From the NCBI RefSeq assembly GCF_025938155.1, contig NZ_JAPCZG010000014.1:1-64000 (forward strand): DNA of 64,000 nt, in the 5' to 3' direction. Source of the DNA: Novosphingobium sp. KCTC 2891. GTDB lineage: Bacteria; Pseudomonadota; Alphaproteobacteria; Sphingomonadales; Sphingomonadaceae. The notes under the pieces were generated by a model. That model was not told the DNA's origin, did no database searches, and worked only from the letters and a program-made list of their open reading frames with translations. Shown here one piece after another: positions 49,741-58,816 of the stretch (the first letter of the stretch is position 1; each line of letters opens with the position of its first letter). Position numbers and translations under genes: made by a program.

Positions 49741-50671
49741 TCGCCCAGCCCTGCTCGATGGCGGCGAGGCGCGTGCGCCACCCCTGTTCAGGGACAAGCG
49801 CGGCAAAGTCTCGCCCCAACCCCGCGACCACATCGGCCACCGGCTCGATCCTGTCGATCAGCCCGACACTCTGTCCCGCGCTCCAGATGTCCCGCCAGGG
49901 CTTCACGCCGTCGGGCATGGAAGTGCGAACGCTGGGCAGGGTGCGCGGATCAAGCCCGACCTGTTTGATGGAATCCCGCAGCCAATGCGCGGGAATGCCG
50001 TTCATCGCGGAGGACGCGACGATGTCATCCACACCGGCTTGCGCGATCATCGCGCGATGTCCGTCCACGACGCCCGATTCAGGAGTCGCGATGAAGCGCG
50101 TGCCCATGCAGGCCAGATCGCCGCCGAGCGCCAAGGCCGCCGCCATGCCGCGGGCATCCGCAATTCCGCCCGCCACGATCAGCAGCCCTGCGTAGATCCG
50201 GCGCACGGCAGGCACAAATGCCATCGGGGTCAGGAAACCGGTATGTCCGCCCGCCCCCGCGCACGTCAGCAACAGACCGTCGACACCTGCCGCCAGCGCC
50301 TTTTCCGCGTGGCGCATGTTGGTGACATCGTGGATCAACCGGCCGCCCCAATCATGAACCCGCCGGACAAGCGCAGCCGGATCGCCGACGCTGGACAACA
50401 CCAGCGGGACGCGGAACCGGGCCAGTTGATCGAGGCGATGGCTGAAGACCGGATCGTTGCCCCAACGCGAGGGAATGTTGACGATCGGCGGCGCGCCACC
50501 AGTGGTGGCCAGTGCGTCGAGATAAGCCGAGAATCCGGCATCGGATGTAGCCGTCCCGCCTTGCCAGCCGCCCATGACGCCCGCCCTGCAACACGCCGAG
50601 GCCAGTGGCACGGACGAGGCAAAGCTCATCGGCGCACACATCAGCGGCAGCGCAAGGCGTCCGATCGTCAT
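49730..50671 (-). CDS. Nitronate monooxygenase/2-nitropropane dioxygenase-family flavoprotein
   Basis: This 313-residue TIM-barrel FMN protein begins MTIGRLALPLMCAPMSFASS and has LTCAGAGGHTGFLTPMAF with the active-site His, IVAGGIADARGMAAALALGG and CMGTRFIATPES. It belongs to a different branch from the PA1024-like protein at 2145. The ATG at 50671 overlaps the ligase stop (ATGA), so it is the last gene of the 49730-54819 operon. It may oxidise or reduce a ring intermediate; the family is also linked to flavin-dependent enoyl reduction. Confidence 0.83.
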   Translation of the reverse strand: MTIGRLALPLMCAPMSFASSVPLASACCRAGVMGGWQGGTATSDAGFSAYLDALATTGGAPPIVNIPSRWGNDPVFSHRLDQLARFRVPLVLSSVGDPAALVRRVHDWGGRLIHDVTNMRHAEKALAAGVDGLLLTCAGAGGHTGFLTPMAFVPAVRRIYAGLLIVAGGIADARGMAAALALGGDLACMGTRFIATPESGVVDGHRAMIAQAGVDDIVASSAMNGIPAHWLRDSIKQVGLDPRTLPSVRTSMPDGVKPWRDIWSAGQSVGLIDRIEPVADVVAGLGRDFAALVPEQGWRTRLAAIEQGWAISP

Positions 50672-52164
50672 GCCGCCAGCAGCGTCTTGATCTCGCGTCG
50701 CAGAAGCTTTCCCATTTCGTTATAAGGCAGACTGGGCAGGAACCGGACCACTTCGGGCACCCGGCTGGACCGCAGGCGCTGGCGGATCAGGTCCTTCAAC
50801 TCGTCAACGTCGGGCTGGTCGAAGCCACCACGCACCACCACTGCCAATCCGACCCCCTCGCCCCATTCGAGCGATGGCACGGCCACGGCCGCAACATCGG
50901 CGATGGCAGGGTGCGTCAACAGCAGATCCTCGATCTCGCCGGGGGAGATATTTTCGCCGCCGCGCACGATCACGTCATCCGCGCGACCCGCCAGGAACAG
51001 GTAGCCGTCCGCGTCCAGGTAGCCCGCATCGCGCGTGGGAAACCAGCCATCCGCGTCAAGCGCGCTGCGTTCCCGGTACTGGCCTGAGACCTGATCGCCG
51101 CGCACATAGATTTCGCCCGCCTGCCCTGCCGACAGCACCCGGCCTTCCTCGTCGCGGATTTCCAGTTCAATGGTCGGCAAGGGAATGCCGACCGACGCCA
51201 GCCGGGCCCGCACCACCGGATCATCCGAGCCATGCGCCGCGCGATGCTCGTCCGGGCCGAGCAGCGCGATGGTCGAACTTGTCTCGGTCAAGCCATAGGC
51301 ATTGGTGAAGCCAGCATCGGGGAACAGGTCGAGCGCGCGATGGATCAGTTCCAGTGGCATCTTGCCGCCGCCGTAGGCAATCGATCGCAAGCTGGCGACG
51401 TTGCCGTGCACGCCCTTGTCGATGGCGTGGATGATGCGGCCCAGCATGGTCGGAACAACGAAGGCATTGGTGACGCCTTCGGCATCGACCAGCCGCAGCC
51501 AGACATCGGGCGAGAACGCGGGCAGCATCACGATCCGGCGCTGGGCGTAGATCGACGAAGCCACGGCCGCGATCCCGGCGATGTGATAGGGGGGAACCGA
51601 GACCAGCGCCGCCTCGCTATCGTCGGCGCTGGCGAATTCGACGGTGCCGAGGATGTAGGATACCAGGTTGGCGTGTTGCAGGATCGCTGCCTTGGGCGCG
51701 GCAGTCGTGCCACTGGTGAACAGCTGGATCGCGATACCCAGCCCGGGATCGTATTCCTCCGCGCCGGTCACGACCGCTTCCTGCACCGCCAGCGTGAAGG
51801 CGCTGCGCGAATAGACCACATGGCTGCTGGTGACATCGAGCCGGTGGACGCGATCGCTGTCCCCAATCACCAGCGCCGGACTGATCCGCGCCAGCAGCGA
51901 GCCCAGATCAACATCGGCGAGGCGATAATTGAGCGGGCAATAGGGAACGCCCGCGAGCGCCGCGCCGAACATGCCAATCACGCTCGCCTCGCTCGATTCA
52001 TCAAGCAGCGCCACGAACTCGGCCTTGCTGTCGCGGATCAGCGCACAGGCGCCGCGCGCCGCGGCCAGCAGTTCCGCATACGTCCATCGCTGGCCATCGC
52101 ACACCAGCGCGACGCGATCACCGGCAGCATCCGCCGCCATTTCCAGAAGAAGCGCAATATTCAT
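50668..52164 (-). CDS. AMP-dependent acyl-CoA ligase
   Basis: This 498-residue ANL ligase has the P-loop QLFTSGTTAAPKAAIL, NAYGLTETSSTIALLG, DGYLFLAGRADDVIVRGGENIS and the C-terminal LPYNEMGKLLRREIK with the catalytic Lys. It would activate an acid to an acyl-CoA for the dehydrogenase pair encoded upstream (52600-54819). No clear ribosome site precedes the ATG at 52164. The 76-base upstream gap contains a four-unit tandem repeat. Confidence 0.88.
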   Translation of the reverse strand: MNIALLLEMAADAAGDRVALVCDGQRWTYAELLAAARGACALIRDSKAEFVALLDESSEASVIGMFGAALAGVPYCPLNYRLADVDLGSLLARISPALVIGDSDRVHRLDVTSSHVVYSRSAFTLAVQEAVVTGAEEYDPGLGIAIQLFTSGTTAAPKAAILQHANLVSYILGTVEFASADDSEAALVSVPPYHIAGIAAVASSIYAQRRIVMLPAFSPDVWLRLVDAEGVTNAFVVPTMLGRIIHAIDKGVHGNVASLRSIAYGGGKMPLELIHRALDLFPDAGFTNAYGLTETSSTIALLGPDEHRAAHGSDDPVVRARLASVGIPLPTIELEIRDEEGRVLSAGQAGEIYVRGDQVSGQYRERSALDADGWFPTRDAGYLDADGYLFLAGRADDVIVRGGENISPGEIEDLLLTHPAIADVAAVAVPSLEWGEGVGLAVVVRGGFDQPDVDELKDLIRQRLRSSRVPEVVRFLPSLPYNEMGKLLRREIKTLLAA

Positions 52165-52197
52165 GGCAACAGGCTGTCTCGGAACGAAGGGAACACC

Positions 52198-52233
52198 AGC
52201 AGGGTCAGCAGGGTCAGCAGGGTCAGCAGGGTC
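52198..52233. repeat. Four-copy AGCAGGGTC tandem repeat
   Basis: Four perfect nine-base units AGCAGGGTC (52198-52233) in the 76-base gap between the ligase gene (start 52164) and the 95-residue gene (stop 52241). A multiple of three that is not translated in the neighbouring genes, so probably a slipped-strand expansion. Confidence 0.85.
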
Positions 52234-52240
52234 GCAAAGG

Positions 52241-52528
52241 TCAGTCGGATGCGGGAAGCGGCTTGGCTTCCTTCAGCAGCAGCGCCACGCCATCAAGCGC
52301 CAGCGTACCCTTGCCCGGCTTGACACAGAGCAGTTCGACGGTGCCTGCGGCGTCGGTGTAGCGCTTGCCCATCACCGTGCCGCCGGCGAAGGCCGGGTCG
52401 ATTTCGACCGTCGCGCCACTGCCCTCGCCCAAAGGCGCACCGCCGCACTGGAGCGTGCCTGCGGCATAGCGGATCACCACCACTTCGCTGTCACAAGTGC
52501 TGCTTTTCAAGCGCGAACCGGGTTTCAT
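52241..52528 (-). CDS. Small conserved-looking protein of unknown function
   Basis: This 95-residue protein begins MKPGSRLKSSTCDSEVVVIR and contains TLQCGGAPL, GKRYTDAAG and VELLCVKPGKGTLALDG, with Cys residues spaced as in a small beta-rich or metal-binding fold. I do not recognise a named family. The ATG at 52528 has AGGAGAG. It sits in the operon between the dehydrogenase pair (52600-54819) and the ligase (52164), which suggests a carrier, chaperone or regulatory part for these enzymes; that is inference. Confidence 0.7.
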   Translation of the reverse strand: MKPGSRLKSSTCDSEVVVIRYAAGTLQCGGAPLGEGSGATVEIDPAFAGGTVMGKRYTDAAGTVELLCVKPGKGTLALDGVALLLKEAKPLPASD

Positions 52529-52599
52529 CACATCTCTCCTGACATTTCAGCGTTCTAATTTGTCGCCAACACTACTTTGATGCCGTTAGCGGCGGCAAG

Positions 52600-53607
52600 T
52601 CACCATCCGGCCAGCCTGGCCGCGCGTGCACGATGTTGCGCCGGACTGCCCAGCCACGCACGGTTAAGCACCGACCGACGGAACCAGTAGTTGAGGCCAT
52701 ACTCCCAAGTATAGCCAATGCCCCCGTGCGCTGCGATCGCCGCACGGGTGGTGCGCGTGTATACTTCGCACAGATGTGCCTTGGCCATTGCAGCGGCGCG
52801 GCTGGAATCGGGCAATTCCGCATCCCAGGCATAGGCCGCATACCACACCAACGCGCGCGCCGGTTCGACCTCCAGCGCCATCTGCGCCAGTTGGTGCTTG
52901 AGCCCCTGAAAGCGGCCAATTGGCTGGCCGAACTGTTCGCGGGTCTTGGCATAGTCGACCGACAAATCGGTGCAATGCTGCGCGCCGCCCAGGCAATCCG
53001 CCGCGATCAGCACCAGCGCCGCATCGCGCAGGCGCTGCACCATCGGGTGCCCCGCCGCGAACAGCGGGTAGACGGCTGGGGCCGCAAACGTGACCCGCGA
53101 TACCGGCCGGCTGCGATCGGTGGCCGTCACCGGTTCGATCGCAACGCCCTCGCCCGCCTGCGCCAGATGAAGGCCGCCTGCGCCATCGTCGCACAGGAAC
53201 AGGTGCGCCGAACGGGCGCATTGCACCAGTGCCCCGTCGAGCGCGAGCGTGACCACTGTTTCGCCGCTGGCGATACCTGCGAGCAGGCCGCGCGTCCGGG
53301 GATCGGTGCACCGGGCCACGGCAAGCGCGGCGATGATCTGGCCGATCAGTGGCCCCGGTGCGGCGGCCCCACCTGCAACTTCGCACACCAGCGCGGCTTC
53401 GAGCAGGCCCAGCCCGGCCCCGCCATCGCTTTCCGCGAGCGCCAGTCCGCCAAGGCCCAGCGTCATCATCGCCTGCCAGCTTGCCGCATCGAAATCGGCG
53501 TCGCCATCAGCCAGCGCATGCAGGCGTTCGACGCCCCAGCAATCGGACAGCGTACCGCGCACGGCATCCTGAATGGCAACCTGTTCGGATGAAAGGTGAA
53601 AGCGCAT
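52600..53607 (-). CDS. Acyl-CoA dehydrogenase, small subunit of a heteromeric pair
   Basis: This 335-residue acyl-CoA dehydrogenase has GIGYTWEYGLNYWFRR near the C-terminus and REQFGQPIGRFQGLKHQLAQ. It lacks an EPxxGSD segment, so it resembles the short chains at 4341 and 62610. It is encoded three bases after the stop of its partner (53611), arguing for a heterotetramer. Its start overlaps no other gene. The N-terminal region (MRFHLSSEQVAIQDAVRG) fits the helical domain of the family. Confidence 0.88.
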   Translation of the reverse strand: MRFHLSSEQVAIQDAVRGTLSDCWGVERLHALADGDADFDAASWQAMMTLGLGGLALAESDGGAGLGLLEAALVCEVAGGAAAPGPLIGQIIAALAVARCTDPRTRGLLAGIASGETVVTLALDGALVQCARSAHLFLCDDGAGGLHLAQAGEGVAIEPVTATDRSRPVSRVTFAAPAVYPLFAAGHPMVQRLRDAALVLIAADCLGGAQHCTDLSVDYAKTREQFGQPIGRFQGLKHQLAQMALEVEPARALVWYAAYAWDAELPDSSRAAAMAKAHLCEVYTRTTRAAIAAHGGIGYTWEYGLNYWFRRSVLNRAWLGSPAQHRARAARLAGW

Positions 53608-53610
53608 GGC

Positions 53611-54819
53611 TTACTTCTCCCCGCCCATCGCCAGGTCGCGCGGCAACCCGAGGCCGCGTTCGCCGATAATGTTGCGCTGGATATTGGAGGCGCCGCCTGC
53701 AATCGAATTGCCGAGGCTGCCCATGATCTGGTCTAGCCATTTGTTCGGCCCGCGCGGACCACGAGGGCCACGCCCGCCGCTGCCCTCGGGCTCGACCAGA
53801 GCGTGCTCGCCGATCAGGTCCTGCGCGAGCAGCGCGATGTCGTGGCCGATCTCGGTCAGCAGCAATTTCATCATCAGTTGAACCGGCCCCGCGTCATCGC
53901 CTGCCGCCGCGCAGGAAAACAGGCGGAAGCTGGTGTAGCGGTGTGACAGCACGCGCCCTTCGATTTCGGCCAGACGGTCGCGCACGAGCGGATCGTCGAT
54001 GCGCCCCGTCTCGCGCGCGAGGTCCACCAGCTTGGCGAACTGACTGCCCAGCCCATCGGCGCTGCCGATGCTAGCGCGTTCGTGCTTGAGCGTGGTGCGA
54101 CTGACATACCAGCCCTGCCCGCGTTCACCGACCTGCCAGCCGACCGGCGCTTCGGCATTGTCAAAGAAGAATTCACAGAACGTGTGCGCCCCGCCCTCGC
54201 CGGTCATCTGGCGGATCGGTCGGCGGGTCACGCCCGGCTGGTCCAGATCCATCAGCAGATACGTGATGCCATCGTGCTTGGCCGCATCAGGCTCGGTGCG
54301 CACGAGCATGAACATGTGCGTGGATTGCATGCCCTGGCTGGTCCAGATCTTCTGGCCGTTGACGATCCACTTGGCTCCATCGGCAGACAGTTCCGCGCGA
54401 GTGCGCACAGAGGCAAGGTCGCTGCCCGAGCCCGGCTCGGAATAGCCCTGGCCCCAGATGTAATCGCCCTCGATGGTCTTGCGGATAAAGAGTTCGCGCT
54501 GCTCCTCGGTGCCGCGTTCGAGCAGCGTGGGCACGGTCATGTTCACGCCGTTGCCCCCCACTTCCATCGGCGCGCGGGCCCGGCCGAACTCCTCTCGGAT
54601 CACTTGTGCACGAATGACGTCTACTGGCTGCTCCGACCCGCCATAGCGCCTGGGCACCGAACGGTAGAGGTAGCCGCGATCGATCGCCTGGCGGCGGAAG
54701 TCGCGAATGAAATCCTTCAACGCGCCGCCGCGTCGGTCACCGGGCTGCCAGTGACTGCCCAGAAAGCCCTGCACGTCCTTGCGGAACGCTTCGGCAGCTT
54801 CGCCATAACTCAGGTCCAT
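53611..54819 (-). CDS. Acyl-CoA dehydrogenase, large subunit of a heteromeric pair
   Basis: This 402-residue acyl-CoA dehydrogenase has GYSEPGSGSDLASVRT, QKIWTSQGMQSTHMF and SIAGGASNIQRNIIGER near the end, where Gly again replaces the catalytic Glu of YEGT. An unusual GRGPRGPRGPNKW stretch near residue 350 is a Gly-Pro-Arg tract inserted before the flavin-side helix. It is the first gene of the 49730-54819 operon. A diverged TTATATAACTAGGT-like site lies 56 bases upstream. Confidence 0.9.
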   Translation of the reverse strand: MDLSYGEAAEAFRKDVQGFLGSHWQPGDRRGGALKDFIRDFRRQAIDRGYLYRSVPRRYGGSEQPVDVIRAQVIREEFGRARAPMEVGGNGVNMTVPTLLERGTEEQRELFIRKTIEGDYIWGQGYSEPGSGSDLASVRTRAELSADGAKWIVNGQKIWTSQGMQSTHMFMLVRTEPDAAKHDGITYLLMDLDQPGVTRRPIRQMTGEGGAHTFCEFFFDNAEAPVGWQVGERGQGWYVSRTTLKHERASIGSADGLGSQFAKLVDLARETGRIDDPLVRDRLAEIEGRVLSHRYTSFRLFSCAAAGDDAGPVQLMMKLLLTEIGHDIALLAQDLIGEHALVEPEGSGGRGPRGPRGPNKWLDQIMGSLGNSIAGGASNIQRNIIGERGLGLPRDLAMGGEK

Positions 54820-54874
54820 CGAAAAATCGTTCCCCCGGGACGGTGCTTGCGGTTATGGGCTTTGCATGCCCCAC

Positions 54875-54888
54875 ATATATCACTAAGT
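54875..54888. promoter_or_regulatory. Diverged TTATATAACTAGGT-like site in a divergent gap
   Basis: Reads ATATATCACTAAGT on the plus strand, three mismatches to the consensus with TATAT and ACTA-GT kept. It lies between the dehydrogenase operon (start 54819, minus) and the thioesterase gene (start 54917, plus). Confidence 0.4.
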
Positions 54889-54916
54889 CAACTATGTAAC
54901 ACGATGAGGAGCAGGC

Positions 54917-55753
54917 ATGAACGAGGCACCGAAACATCCCTGGCCACCCCGCTACTACGAGGCCGAAGTGGACCCCGAAACCGGGGACTCCGTGTTCGCG
55001 CCGGTTGGTCTGGCTCGCAGTCCGTGGGATCCGCGCGCGATTGCGGGCGGCCCGATCAGCGCCTTGCTGGCGAGCGCGGCCGAAAATGCCGAGCTTGACG
55101 AAGAGTTCGAGATCGCGCGGTTTCAGGTCGACATCTTCGGCAAAGTGCCGTTCCAGCCGCTCAGCGTGGCCACGCACGTCCTGCGGCAGGGCCGCCAGAC
55201 CGGCCTGCATCGGCTGGTCCTGATGGCAGGGGGCAAGCCCGTGGCGCAGGCGCATGTGCTGCGGGTGCGGCGGTTGGACACGCCTACCTTTCCAGTCGCG
55301 TACGATTACCCGCCCCCGGACAGCCTGCCGATCGAAGATGGTCCGTCCGCTGCGCGCATGGCCGGAGCGATCACTATGCGCCGGATTGAGGGGGGCCCCG
55401 GCATTCCCGGGCGTGGCGTGTGCTGGCTGGCGATGAACGGACAGGTGATCGGCGGAATCACGCCGTCGCCGTTCGTGAAAGCGTGCCTATTCGCGGATTT
55501 CGGCAACGGCTTCGGCAATGCCACCCCTTCGCACGAATGGTCGTTCGCCAATCTCGACATCACGCTGCAATTCCTGCGGATGCCGGTGGGGGATTGGTTC
55601 CTGATCGATGCCCAAACGCACATGGCGGGCAACGGCCACGGCACCGCCAGCAATACTTTCGCCGACGCGCATGGTGTATATGCGCGCGGCTTCCAGACCA
55701 TCTTCGTCGCTCCGGGCCACACCCCGCCCAGCGTGCCGCAAGCGCCCCGCTAG
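54917..55753 (+). CDS. Acyl-CoA thioesterase (double hot-dog, TesB-like)
   Basis: This 278-residue double hot-dog protein would hydrolyse an acyl-CoA. It shows AGGPISALLASAAE in the first hot-dog and WSFANLDITLQFLRMPVGDWFLIDAQTHM plus GNGHGTASNTFADAHG in the second, with Asp and His/Thr residues of TesB-type sites. It is divergent from the dehydrogenase operon and overlaps the convergent hydrolase gene by four bases. It may release CoA from dead-end intermediates. Confidence 0.82.
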   Translation: MNEAPKHPWPPRYYEAEVDPETGDSVFAPVGLARSPWDPRAIAGGPISALLASAAENAELDEEFEIARFQVDIFGKVPFQPLSVATHVLRQGRQTGLHRLVLMAGGKPVAQAHVLRVRRLDTPTFPVAYDYPPPDSLPIEDGPSAARMAGAITMRRIEGGPGIPGRGVCWLAMNGQVIGGITPSPFVKACLFADFGNGFGNATPSHEWSFANLDITLQFLRMPVGDWFLIDAQTHMAGNGHGTASNTFADAHGVYARGFQTIFVAPGHTPPSVPQAPR

Positions 55754-56694
55754 GCGCGCGCGGCCCGCTCGCGGACCCAGCAGTCGATCCGCTCATACAT
55801 TTCGAGCCGGGTTTCGGCGAAGTTCTGGCAGTGCCCCGATCGAGGCAGGATGTGCAGCGTGATATCCCGGCTGGCGCGATAGAAGCCCGGCTCTGCGTGC
55901 GGATCGGGCGAGACGTCGCGCTCGCCCAGGTTGATGTAGACCGGCACGTCGATCCGCGCCGCATCCTCGCGCACGATGCCTTCCGTGATTGCCTGGGTGC
56001 TCAGCACATAGGGCACCTCGACCAGCAGGCTGTCGTCGACCGCGATCACGTCATCGGGCACATCGTCCCAGTGGAAGGTCGAGCGCAGGAATGTCCGGTC
56101 ACGTTTGGCGTAATCGGGGCTGGTGAGATCGAGCGGTCCGGGATGCGCACTCACGCTGGCGCCGCCGATCGTCAAGTGGACGCCGAAGGCCGTATAGCCC
56201 AGAATCAGGCATAGATCGTAGGTCTGGTGCGCGGCCTGCTGGGTGATCGTCTGGAACGCCCCCATCGAGTGTCCGCCGCCGACCTTGCAGAAATCGGGCA
56301 TGGCCGGAATACCCGGTGCGAGCGATCCCTCGGCCAGCCGGCGATAGACCTCGCTGACCGCAGCATGGTTGGCTGCTGCTGCAATCTCGCGCGTAACCAA
56401 CATCTGGTCCTTTGCGCGGTCGCTTGCCCCGATCCCCAGATGATCTGGCAGGATGACGACATGGCCCCGGGCACGCAAATACTCAGCTAGCGAATAGTCC
56501 TCGCGCCCGGGAACAATGAAATGAAAATAGCGTCGATCGTAGGTTCCTCCGTTCAACAGCGTAATGACCGTAGGATTTTCTGACAACTTATCAGGCAGGA
56601 ATACCCATAGCCCAATGTGCAGCGGTTTCCCTTCGGTCACCGCGCGTGGAAGGGCCTGCGAAACGTCAATGGTCAATTCGACTGGATCAGTCAT
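55750..56694 (-). CDS. Alpha/beta-hydrolase
   Basis: This 314-residue hydrolase has LLNGGTYDRRYFHF, the nucleophile GGGHSMGAFQT (Ser), NLGERDVSPDPHAEPG for the acid and LPRSGHCQNFAETR for the His, so the triad is intact, unlike the fusion at 11128. It is the last gene of the 55750-58794 operon and overlaps the hydratase start by eight bases. It may hydrolyse an ester, lactone or CoA thioester formed in the pathway. Confidence 0.85.
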   Translation of the reverse strand: MTDPVELTIDVSQALPRAVTEGKPLHIGLWVFLPDKLSENPTVITLLNGGTYDRRYFHFIVPGREDYSLAEYLRARGHVVILPDHLGIGASDRAKDQMLVTREIAAAANHAAVSEVYRRLAEGSLAPGIPAMPDFCKVGGGHSMGAFQTITQQAAHQTYDLCLILGYTAFGVHLTIGGASVSAHPGPLDLTSPDYAKRDRTFLRSTFHWDDVPDDVIAVDDSLLVEVPYVLSTQAITEGIVREDAARIDVPVYINLGERDVSPDPHAEPGFYRASRDITLHILPRSGHCQNFAETRLEMYERIDCWVRERAARA

Positions 56695-57499
56695 TCCTAA
56701 TTTCCTTCGCCTTGTTCGCCTCGCGCCAGATCAGTGCGGTCGCCTGCGTCGACAGCCCCATGTTGAGCGCCTCGGTATCGAGCGCAGCCTCGAATGCCCA
56801 ATCCTCGGCATTGTTGAGGTTTTGCTTCATGTAGCGGAACCCCATGCGCGGGCCATCGGCCAGCCGGTGCGCCGCCTTGAGCGTTTCGGCGCGCAGCACC
56901 TCGTCGTCGAACAGCCGGGTGTACAGCCCCTTGGCGAAGGCCTCCTCGCCGGTCAGCTTTTCGCCCAGCAGGAACAGTTCGCGCGCCACGCCGGTACCGA
57001 CGATCTTGGTCCAGAACCAGGTCGAGCCGAAATCCCCGCTGCCGCCAATCTTGTCGAAGGCGGAGAGAAAGGTCGCCGACCGACCGGCAAAGCGCAAGTC
57101 GCAGGCGCCCGCGATGCCGATCCCCGCACCAGCCACCGGGCCGTTGACCATGGCGATCGTCGGCTTGCCCATTTCGTGCAGCAGTCGCGCGGTCTCCATG
57201 AAACCGCGCAATCGGGCGAAGCTCTGCTCGGCCCGGCTGCCGTCGTCGCGGTTGGCGGGGACGACTGCCTTGTCGCCGCCGCCTTCCTTGAGGTCGCCGC
57301 CCGCGCAAAAGCCCCGGCCCGCCCCGGTCACGACCACGCAGCCGACCGAGCTGTCGCGCGCGGCGTCGGCGCAGGCGTCGGCCAGCGGCGCCATGATCGA
57401 GCCGGTCAGGGCATTGAGGCGCTCGGGCCGGTTGAGGGTGATGATGCGAACACCACCCTCGTTTGCGATCAGGACTTCCCCGGTGATTTCCGTGCTCAC
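56687..57499 (-). CDS. Enoyl-CoA hydratase/isomerase (crotonase family)
   Basis: This 270-residue crotonase-fold enzyme starts with GTG at 57499, overlapping the MaoC gene's stop (GTGA). It has TLNRPERLNALTGSIM, the oxyanion hole GAGRGFCAGGDLKEG, NGPVAGAGIGIAGACDLRF and FLSAFDKIGGSGDFGSTWFW. The Glu usually found in the latter region is not in its normal place, so isomerase or hydrolase activity is as likely as hydration. It follows the MaoC gene, suggesting successive steps on one enoyl-CoA. Confidence 0.87.
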   Translation of the reverse strand: MSTEITGEVLIANEGGVRIITLNRPERLNALTGSIMAPLADACADAARDSSVGCVVVTGAGRGFCAGGDLKEGGGDKAVVPANRDDGSRAEQSFARLRGFMETARLLHEMGKPTIAMVNGPVAGAGIGIAGACDLRFAGRSATFLSAFDKIGGSGDFGSTWFWTKIVGTGVARELFLLGEKLTGEEAFAKGLYTRLFDDEVLRAETLKAAHRLADGPRMGFRYMKQNLNNAEDWAFEAALDTEALNMGLSTQATALIWREANKAKEIRND

Positions 57500-58794
57500 T
57501 TGCCCCCCAGTTCCCAATGGCGCGCCATCATCTGCGCGGCTTTCTGCGCAAGGTCACGCGGCACGTCCTGGTACATCGGCAGCGGGTTGGCCTTCGACGG
57601 CAGGGCGATGGTCGCGGTCGCGCGCACCGATTCCTCACCGCGCTGGTTGACGAACTTGACCGCCACGTCGACCACATCCTGACCGTCCTGCTGGCGCTTG
57701 GCGAGCACTTCGCCGGTCACCGTCTGAACGTCGCCCATGTAGTTGAACTTGCGGATCTCGTCGTGGACGTGGAGGATCACCGCGTCGTCGCCGCACCAGT
57801 CGCTGAGATACTGGAACAGGTAGTTCTCGCGCATTACCCCATAGTCGTAGGCCATCGGGTTGCCGATTGCCTGCGCCCACTTCGGATCCCAGTGCAGCCG
57901 CTGCGCGACGTCGGGGATGCCCTGCTCGTTCTTGACGTAGAAGGCGGGGATGCGCTGGCGATTCTTGTGCGCAAGGCGGTTGGCGGTCGGCGCATAAGGC
58001 ACGAAGCCGTAGCCGCCAGCGTGGAAGCAGATCACGTCGGTCACGGTCAGCGGCCCCTTGGCCTGCGTGCCCAGCGAATGGCCGGTTTCCACGTCCTCGA
58101 ACCAACGCTTGTTTGCACCCTGCACCTTCTCGGCAGCATAGATCGCCTCGACCGCGGCGAATTCCTCGTCGGTATAGGTCGCTGCCGGGATCGACAGGTT
58201 CTTGCCCTTCTTGGCGGCGGTCTTGCGCTCGGTCAGCACGCGCAGGATGCGATAAACCGCCACAACTTCGCCGCGCTGGTTGACCTTGACGTCGCGGCGC
58301 ACCGAGATGACCGACTTGCCGGCGAATTCCGACTGCTTGACCTCGCACGTCTCATCGCCGTTGAAGCTGTAGATCGTGTCACCGGGCCGCACCGGACGGT
58401 AGAAGTCCCAGGTCGAGCCCGAGACGAACACGTGAATGCCCTTAAACAGCGACTTGCGCAGCGCCTTGATCTCGTCGGGCACTGGGTCACCCAGCATCGG
58501 CCGGTTGATCTGGCCAGTCATCATGCCCGGCGCAATAACCCCGCCCCAGCGGGTCTTGCGCGCATAATCCGGGTCGGTGAACAGCGGATTGTCGTCACCG
58601 CAGCCATGCGCGAAATTGCGGATGTTGTCCTCGGTCGCGGTCTGGATGTACTCGCGAGTCTTGGCCGCCTGATCGAAACCCAGCAGCTTGCGCTGGCGCT
58701 CGATATCCTCGTCCGTGATCGCATAATCGACGGCTTTGCGCCATTCATCGCTCTCGAGGATATCCGCCTTGGCGGGGGTGGTGACGTCCGACAT
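57496..58794 (-). CDS. MaoC-like double hot-dog dehydratase/hydratase
   Basis: This 432-residue protein has an N-terminal MaoC/FAS1-type half with FAHGCGDDNPLFTDPDYARK (the hydratase Asp/His motif) and a second half with AYDYGVMRENYLFQYLSDWC and VTGEVLAKRQQDG. It likely hydrates an enoyl-CoA before oxidation by an SDR. AAGGAGAG precedes the ATG at 58794. It is the first gene of a three-gene operon, with a one-mismatch TTATATAACTAGGT site 23 bases upstream of the start. Confidence 0.88.
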   Translation of the reverse strand: MSDVTTPAKADILESDEWRKAVDYAITDEDIERQRKLLGFDQAAKTREYIQTATEDNIRNFAHGCGDDNPLFTDPDYARKTRWGGVIAPGMMTGQINRPMLGDPVPDEIKALRKSLFKGIHVFVSGSTWDFYRPVRPGDTIYSFNGDETCEVKQSEFAGKSVISVRRDVKVNQRGEVVAVYRILRVLTERKTAAKKGKNLSIPAATYTDEEFAAVEAIYAAEKVQGANKRWFEDVETGHSLGTQAKGPLTVTDVICFHAGGYGFVPYAPTANRLAHKNRQRIPAFYVKNEQGIPDVAQRLHWDPKWAQAIGNPMAYDYGVMRENYLFQYLSDWCGDDAVILHVHDEIRKFNYMGDVQTVTGEVLAKRQQDGQDVVDVAVKFVNQRGEESVRATATIALPSKANPLPMYQDVPRDLAQKAAQMMARHWELGGK

Positions 58795-58816
58795 CGCATT
58801 CTCTCCTTGATCTGAG

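Noticed and set aside
52198..52233. Candidate CRISPR array
   Set aside because: Units are only nine bases, directly adjacent with no spacers, and there are no cas genes.
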